64,000 bases of DNA from Magicicada septendecula (Eukaryota > Arthropoda > Insecta > Hemiptera > Cicadidae). The position numbers and the translations under genes are program-made. The stretch lies in NCBI GenBank assembly GCA_034769895.1, contig CM068372.1:372267258-372331257 (forward strand), written 5' to 3'. The notes under the pieces are model-generated. The model made no database searches. It was not told the origin of the DNA and worked only from the letters and a program-made list of their open reading frames with translations. Position 1 is the stretch's first letter, and the number at the start of each line of letters is the position of its first letter. Shown here one piece after another: positions 59,301 through 64,000 of the stretch.

Positions 59301-62300
59301 TATCTTTTTTATTACTGGTACGAGATTTGGCTTAATTGTATCGTTACATAATGCCTCTCCTCTAAAATTGATCATTTTAATAAAATACTAGCATAGTGTT
59401 TTATGAAATTATCAGTTATAGATAACTTTTTTCCTTCTCTTCCTTGTTTGTTTCTCCATTCTCCATTTCTCTTCTTACTTAATTCACTCCATTTTGTTTG
59501 GATCTGTTTTTATTTATTTCCATTGGTGCATATTCCCTCATACACAAATTTTATTTCCCTAACTTTATATAGTAGCTGGTTTCTCCCATTACTACTCATT
59601 TTTCTGAGACTAGAGGCACATCTTCTCTACTCAGTTCACATAGATTGCTGGACTTTTCAACAGTCAATCTTAAATCTTTGTCAACTTGTGACTTAATAAT
59701 AATAACAATATAACAATATAATTGGGATTGTCCACCTTGTGGTTTGACTTTAGATCACTCTATCCTTACTACTCATTCTTCCTTAACTATACACTATCAT
59801 CTACTCATATACTATATTGAGAAATTTTATCTTTATTCATATGTTAATTTCATCATATCTCACTTTTCATTATTTTGTTTTCAATGCTTGTTGTGATCAT
59901 TTTAATTGTTTTAGACATTTTTTAGTCATTTAGCAGGATTCTGCTTTAGCCATATTTGTATATTTGTTTTATATACAATTTCTCTCTCTCTCCTTGTACC
60001 AGGTAAAGTTTTATTTATTTTTTCTGATAATACTTTTGATTCAGTATAATTTCAAGTATTTATCTCAGTAATTTGAACTTGATTTTATTTTTGTTTATTT
60101 TATTCTGTATTCAACATCATTTTTGATAATGCTTTGGTAAGTTAATGGTCTTACCTTAAAGGAATGTTTGTAGCGTATTCCTTTTAGCTATTTTTTGTTT
60201 TAATTATAATTGTAAGTTTGTGCTTCTTACATTTTGATTATACAGGAATGTGTGTAACTTATTCCTGATTATCTCACTTTTTACTTCATATTTCAATTTT
60301 TTGTTATATTTTAAACTGATTTAAATTGAAAGGAATTTGTGTAACTGTTTCCTTTGTTTTTCTCTTTTTTCATTAAAACTTTTTATTGTTCCGCATACAT
60401 CATCTAAATATTTGAGTAAGCTGCTCTTACAATCTCTTTTAGAATTTTGAAATATGTTTCATTTCGCAATAGTTTTATTCTTCCTCGTAAAACTTTTTTA
60501 TTGAAGTTTGATTGTAAACTCCTTTGATTTTCTTTGTATCGATATTACTGATTTGGTAAGTATTATTACCATTGTCTCTTGTGATGACATACGGTTTATT
60601 ATGATATACATATCGCTATACACGGGACCTTGTTATTTATATTTTGTTAAGTTGACTTCTCCTTTTCTTTCCTTTATTATTTCCTTCTCTTGTTCGACTC
60701 TTTGTTGTTAGGCACCTCTACTCCTTCAAGTGTTTGATAGATACACTTATTCTGGATAAAATTATTAAATTTATTTATTATAGTTTAATTTTTCTGATTT
60801 AAATCGTCTTGGTCGTCGTCATTTCTTGTACCCTCTTGTTTTGGTGATTGTCTAGTAACTTCATTTAATTTTAATATTTCCTTCTGTTCCATTGGGTTGC
60901 TGGGTCATTAACTTGAAGATCAGTCCCTTTTCTTGGTTTGTGGTATCTTCACTTAGTTTACCCATGGTCCATCAGTTCCTCTGCCCTTATGGTTCGGATA
61001 ACTCTGGCGTGTAGAACTGTTTTCTTACTGGTGAAATAGGTCTCCTCCATCTTGTACCATAATTCCTTTAATACCATATGTTCCGTGGTATTTATTTCTA
61101 CCTCCATCATTTGATTAGTTTGTCCATTAATCAGAGAAGTTGTTTGTGCCTCTCTTATTAATATGATTTTTGCTTTTTTATTTGGTATCTCCATTTCTGG
61201 TGTGCTCCAGTATTTTATTGACCTTCTTGTTCTGTTGTACTCTGTTTTGTTGTCAGTCATTTCTATTTCTGGCATCTTCCATCCAAGTATTGATTTGTTG
61301 AATTTTTCATCTGCTGTTTGGTTCTGAATTCCTTTTATAATTTCTCTCAGAGTCCTCCTACAATCTTTGTACTTTATTAATTTGCTTTGATAGGTAATGG
61401 GCAAATTAAATACATCGATGAATCCGTTCTTCATCATCTCCACTTCTTCTCGTGTTTTGATGAGTTTCCTCTTATATACCTTTCCCAGTTCCTCTGTTTT
61501 CTTAATCTTCTTAATGATTCGATTCTTCTTCATACGACTGTTTACACCTATTTGTAGTTCTTGGTGCCTCTCCTCCAATCCCTTGACCATCTCCTTCTGT
61601 GTTATTTTCTGATTCTTCGGTTCCATGTTCTCATTCAACGTTTCTTTGATACCTTTAGAAGTGCTGTCTAGTGTTGTTTCATTCCATTGTTTGAAATCAC
61701 TAGCTACTGTTTCTTGAAGTTGATTTACTGGGTAACTTGTCTCTTCCCATCTCTTATTCATCCATGTTTTTGTCCGTTTGTCTTCTTCACGAAACTCTGC
61801 AAACATGAATCTCAATTCTTCTCTGTTCTTCTCACTTTCTTCCTCGATTTTCCTTTGGAGGATATCATGATTAGTTTCCATCTTTTTGTTTACTATCTCC
61901 AGATCCTTCTTGATCTGTTTCTTCAGTTCTTCGCTCTTCTTCTCCAATACCTCTTGACTTCTTTTCAAGTCTTCATGGTTGCTTTCTATTTTATCATTCA
62001 GGAATGCTATACTCTCCTTCATTTGCTTCTTCAAATCTTCGCTGTTTTGGTCCAGTTTTTTATTTAACTCTTCCTTGTCTTGTCTTCTCTCTTTATTCAT
62101 TTGTCCGAATTGTTCCATCATGAACTTCATCATGCTATCTAAATTCGTTTCTTCTGTCGGTTTGACTGGTTGGTTATTTACCCTGACTTCTCCTTCTATT
62201 TCCGGTTCAGGTTCAGGTTCAGGTGGGCTTGGATTTTCCGGTTGGTCCTCCTGTGGGTTTTCTTCTGACAATTCTCCAGTCGTTTCCTCCATTTCTACTT

Positions 62301-62436
62301 CTTCAACTTCCTCCACTTCTTCTGGGTTTCCTTCTTGGTTTGGTGTTTCCTTCCCTTTGCGTCTCGTAACCATCCCGTGTCTATTCATGATCGCCGCTAG
62401 TTATTCTTACCAGCCACACGTTGCTGGTCGCCAATA
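56343..62436 (-). mobile_element. Array unit 7 (6094 bp)
   Basis: Full length, with the 14-bp deletion (near 59180). Three private 1-bp indels were seen: cgaactttgg near 57355, tctcattcatac near 57661 and aaatttcatt near 58136. All lie outside the gag ORF. Confidence 0.92.
60958..62388 (-). CDS. Coiled-coil gag-like protein, array copy 7 (476 aa)
   Basis: Protein identical to copies 5 and 6. The unit's private indels fall only in non-coding DNA while the ORF is unchanged. Confidence 0.75.
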   Translation of the reverse strand: MNRHGMVTRRKGKETPNQEGNPEEVEEVEEVEMEETTGELSEENPQEDQPENPSPPEPEPEPEIEGEVRVNNQPVKPTEETNLDSMMKFMMEQFGQMNKERRQDKEELNKKLDQNSEDLKKQMKESIAFLNDKIESNHEDLKRSQEVLEKKSEELKKQIKKDLEIVNKKMETNHDILQRKIEEESEKNREELRFMFAEFREEDKRTKTWMNKRWEETSYPVNQLQETVASDFKQWNETTLDSTSKGIKETLNENMEPKNQKITQKEMVKGLEERHQELQIGVNSRMKKNRIIKKIKKTEELGKVYKRKLIKTREEVEMMKNGFIDVFNLPITYQSKLIKYKDCRRTLREIIKGIQNQTADEKFNKSILGWKMPEIEMTDNKTEYNRTRRSIKYWSTPEMEIPNKKAKIILIREAQTTSLINGQTNQMMEVEINTTEHMVLKELWYKMEETYFTSKKTVLHARVIRTIRAEELMDHG

Positions 62437-64000
62437 TGTAACAAGTAAATATGGGGTGTGTGTGTACTTCCTTAAAGCCCCTCGTTGGGTTCGTCAATAT
62501 GTAACGAGTAATAAACGAGGTCGTACCTGTTAAAATGTATCACACTTGTTTATTTAGTGTATTAGTGTGATTGTAGTGTGTTTGCCTCACACTGGTTGTT
62601 ACATAAATCGACGTCACTACTGGAGTCCGTAGCGTTGTCAATGTCACCAGTACAACCTACCTGTTAATTCATAGGGATTACGATTCCCGGGTGGCGCCAA
62701 ATTGTTTTTGTTAAAACAATTAAAACATTTAGTTTTTAAAGTAATATGTGGTATTCGCATGGACAGCTGTGGCGTTCGAATTATTCCCGCTACTACACAG
62801 GTTGTCGACTCAGCCACTCGTGACAAGCGCTAGTTGGCTATGACTTAAACTTCGCTAACACACATATATTTACAGCAAAAAATCCTATGAAATAACAAGA
62901 TAGTATTGTTCTGTACTGCGCTTTTTAATACACATTTAATTATTAATAAACATGACAATTGAATATTAAACAAATTTATAATATTATGCTCCGGCTTAGA
63001 GCTTGAAACACAAATATCTCAAGGTTGGCAAAATGGTTTCAAAACATTATCGTTCATTTACCTTTTAACAAAATTACTATGTTTTTAAAACCTGGGGTTC
63101 TTTTGATCATGAAAATAGACATAAACGTTGATTACATGAAAAGAAAGTACACTATTATACCTTATAGGTACTTAGGATTTATAATGTGTTTGTACAATTT
63201 GTTCCGTAGTGTCGTATTTCTGTTACAGTAATTATGTTTACAAATAAGGTTATCTTTATAAATGTTTTTTAATATAAGTAAATTATGCCTTTACCTTTGA
63301 AAGAAAATACTACTTTTAAATAGTGAGAAATTTCATCATTTGCAAATAATTTAAGTGATTTGGGGTTTTAGGAGTAAGAAATTATTCGGTACTTATCAGT
63401 TCGTCTCACGTTGAAAGGTCGTCATCAATATAGGCGTTTATTTTTCGAATTTGGTCTGGTTGAAGGCTTCCAGCATCTTCTTCAAACTGGTCTGAGTTTT
63501 TTCGTTAATTAATTCATTTAATTTCGTTCTTGGTCATCATTAATTCTGTATAGATCGACGTCTCTTCATATTGGATCATCTGAATTCACTATTTCAATTT
63601 GTTATCACTGTTTAACTTAAAGTTTTAGTTTGTCCAATTTCTTGTGTGGCGTACCCACGCTTCGTTTCTTCAGCGTCTATCTAATTTAACAGAAAAATAA
63701 GCCTCAAAAAACTCGTTGTCATAGTAACTAATAATTCAATGCTGGTTTAATTTCTCATTACATACATTGTTAGAGATATTTGAATTTTTATTCAAATTTA
63801 TTAAGTATTTTCCCAATGATTTTACTCCCTTATACTTCCTTTGGGATAATAAATGACATCACTATTATTTTTCTTTCCTTTTAAAGTTTACAATGATACC
63901 TCATAAGGTCATATTTTGTTACACTTTAACTATAGTCTAATTAGTCGACATTTAAAAAATAACGTATCCTTCTTGAATTAAATTATTACAATAATATTTC
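62437..64000 (-). mobile_element. Array unit 8, first 1564 bp (cut by the window)
   Basis: It begins with the LTR edge and stays colinear with the other units to the window end. It has ggttggcaaaatgg (unlike units 6 and 7) together with ctatttcaatttg and cctttta aagttt-type variants of units 6 and 7. The array continues beyond the window. Confidence 0.92.

Larger units (their letters stand above)
20662..64000 (-). repeat. Head-to-tail array of a ~6.1-kb gag-only LTR-retrotransposon unit (7 complete + 1 partial)
   Basis: Units begin with tgtaacaagtaaatatgggg at 20662, 26780, 31931, 38025, 44136, 50245, 56343 and 62437. Lengths are 6118, 5151, 6094, 6111, 6109, 6098 and 6094 bp; the eighth runs off the window. 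All share one orientation and near-identical sequence. On the minus strand each internal region has a PBS-like site three bases from the LTR-like edge and one gag-like ORF, with no enzymes. Only one LTR-like block separates consecutive internal regions. The array begins abruptly at 20662, where unique DNA meets the LTR edge. Confidence 0.93.

Overview
The window is AT-rich, intron-like animal DNA, most probably from an arthropod and likely an insect with a large, transposon-filled genome. Support: GT-AG spliced exons matching the conserved animal gene IBtk, a Ty3/gypsy retrotransposon primed by metazoan initiator-Met tRNA, a Penelope-like element, and no bacterial gene organisation. The species cannot be told from this sequence.

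Layout. (1) 1-2,259: non-coding DNA with a CT microsatellite and one perfect inverted repeat. (2) 2,422-13,816: a Ty3/gypsy retrotransposon on the minus strand with unusually long (about 2.77 kb) LTRs. Its parts are PBS (tRNA-iMet), gag with a CCHC knuckle, a textbook -1 frameshift signal (A AAA AAC plus an 8-bp stem), protease-RT, RNase H-integrase and PPT. It carries an in-frame TGA in gag and a 1-nt frame break between RT and RNase H. The right side is rearranged: a 200-bp LTR stub is followed by a second copy of the 162-bp left flank and a second full LTR. This looks like an occupied allele joined to a solo-LTR allele, or a local duplication. (3) 13,821-18,431: AT-rich non-coding DNA with weak diverged repeats. 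(4) 18,432-19,739: three phase-compatible plus-strand exons of an IBtk-like gene; a 5'-truncated Penelope-like element lies antisense in the second intron. (5) 19,740-20,661: intron without recognised content. (6) 20,662-64,000 and beyond: a head-to-tail array of a roughly 6.1-kb unit, with seven complete copies and the start of an eighth.

The array is the most unusual part. Each unit, read on the minus strand, looks like a non-autonomous LTR retrotransposon holding one ORF: a 475/476-residue coiled-coil, gag-like protein starting 49 nt after a PBS-like site. No protease, RT, RNase H or integrase is present. One LTR-like block separates successive internal regions, so the repeat equals LTR + internal, the composition of a one-LTR circle. 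Unequal exchange, or insertion of a circle-derived concatemer, would produce this. All seven ORFs are open and differ by a few substitutions and one in-frame codon insertion. Variants are mosaic between units, pointing to exchange or conversion. If the IBtk exon at 19,606-19,739 belongs to a functional gene, the array sits in its next intron, at least 44 kb long here.
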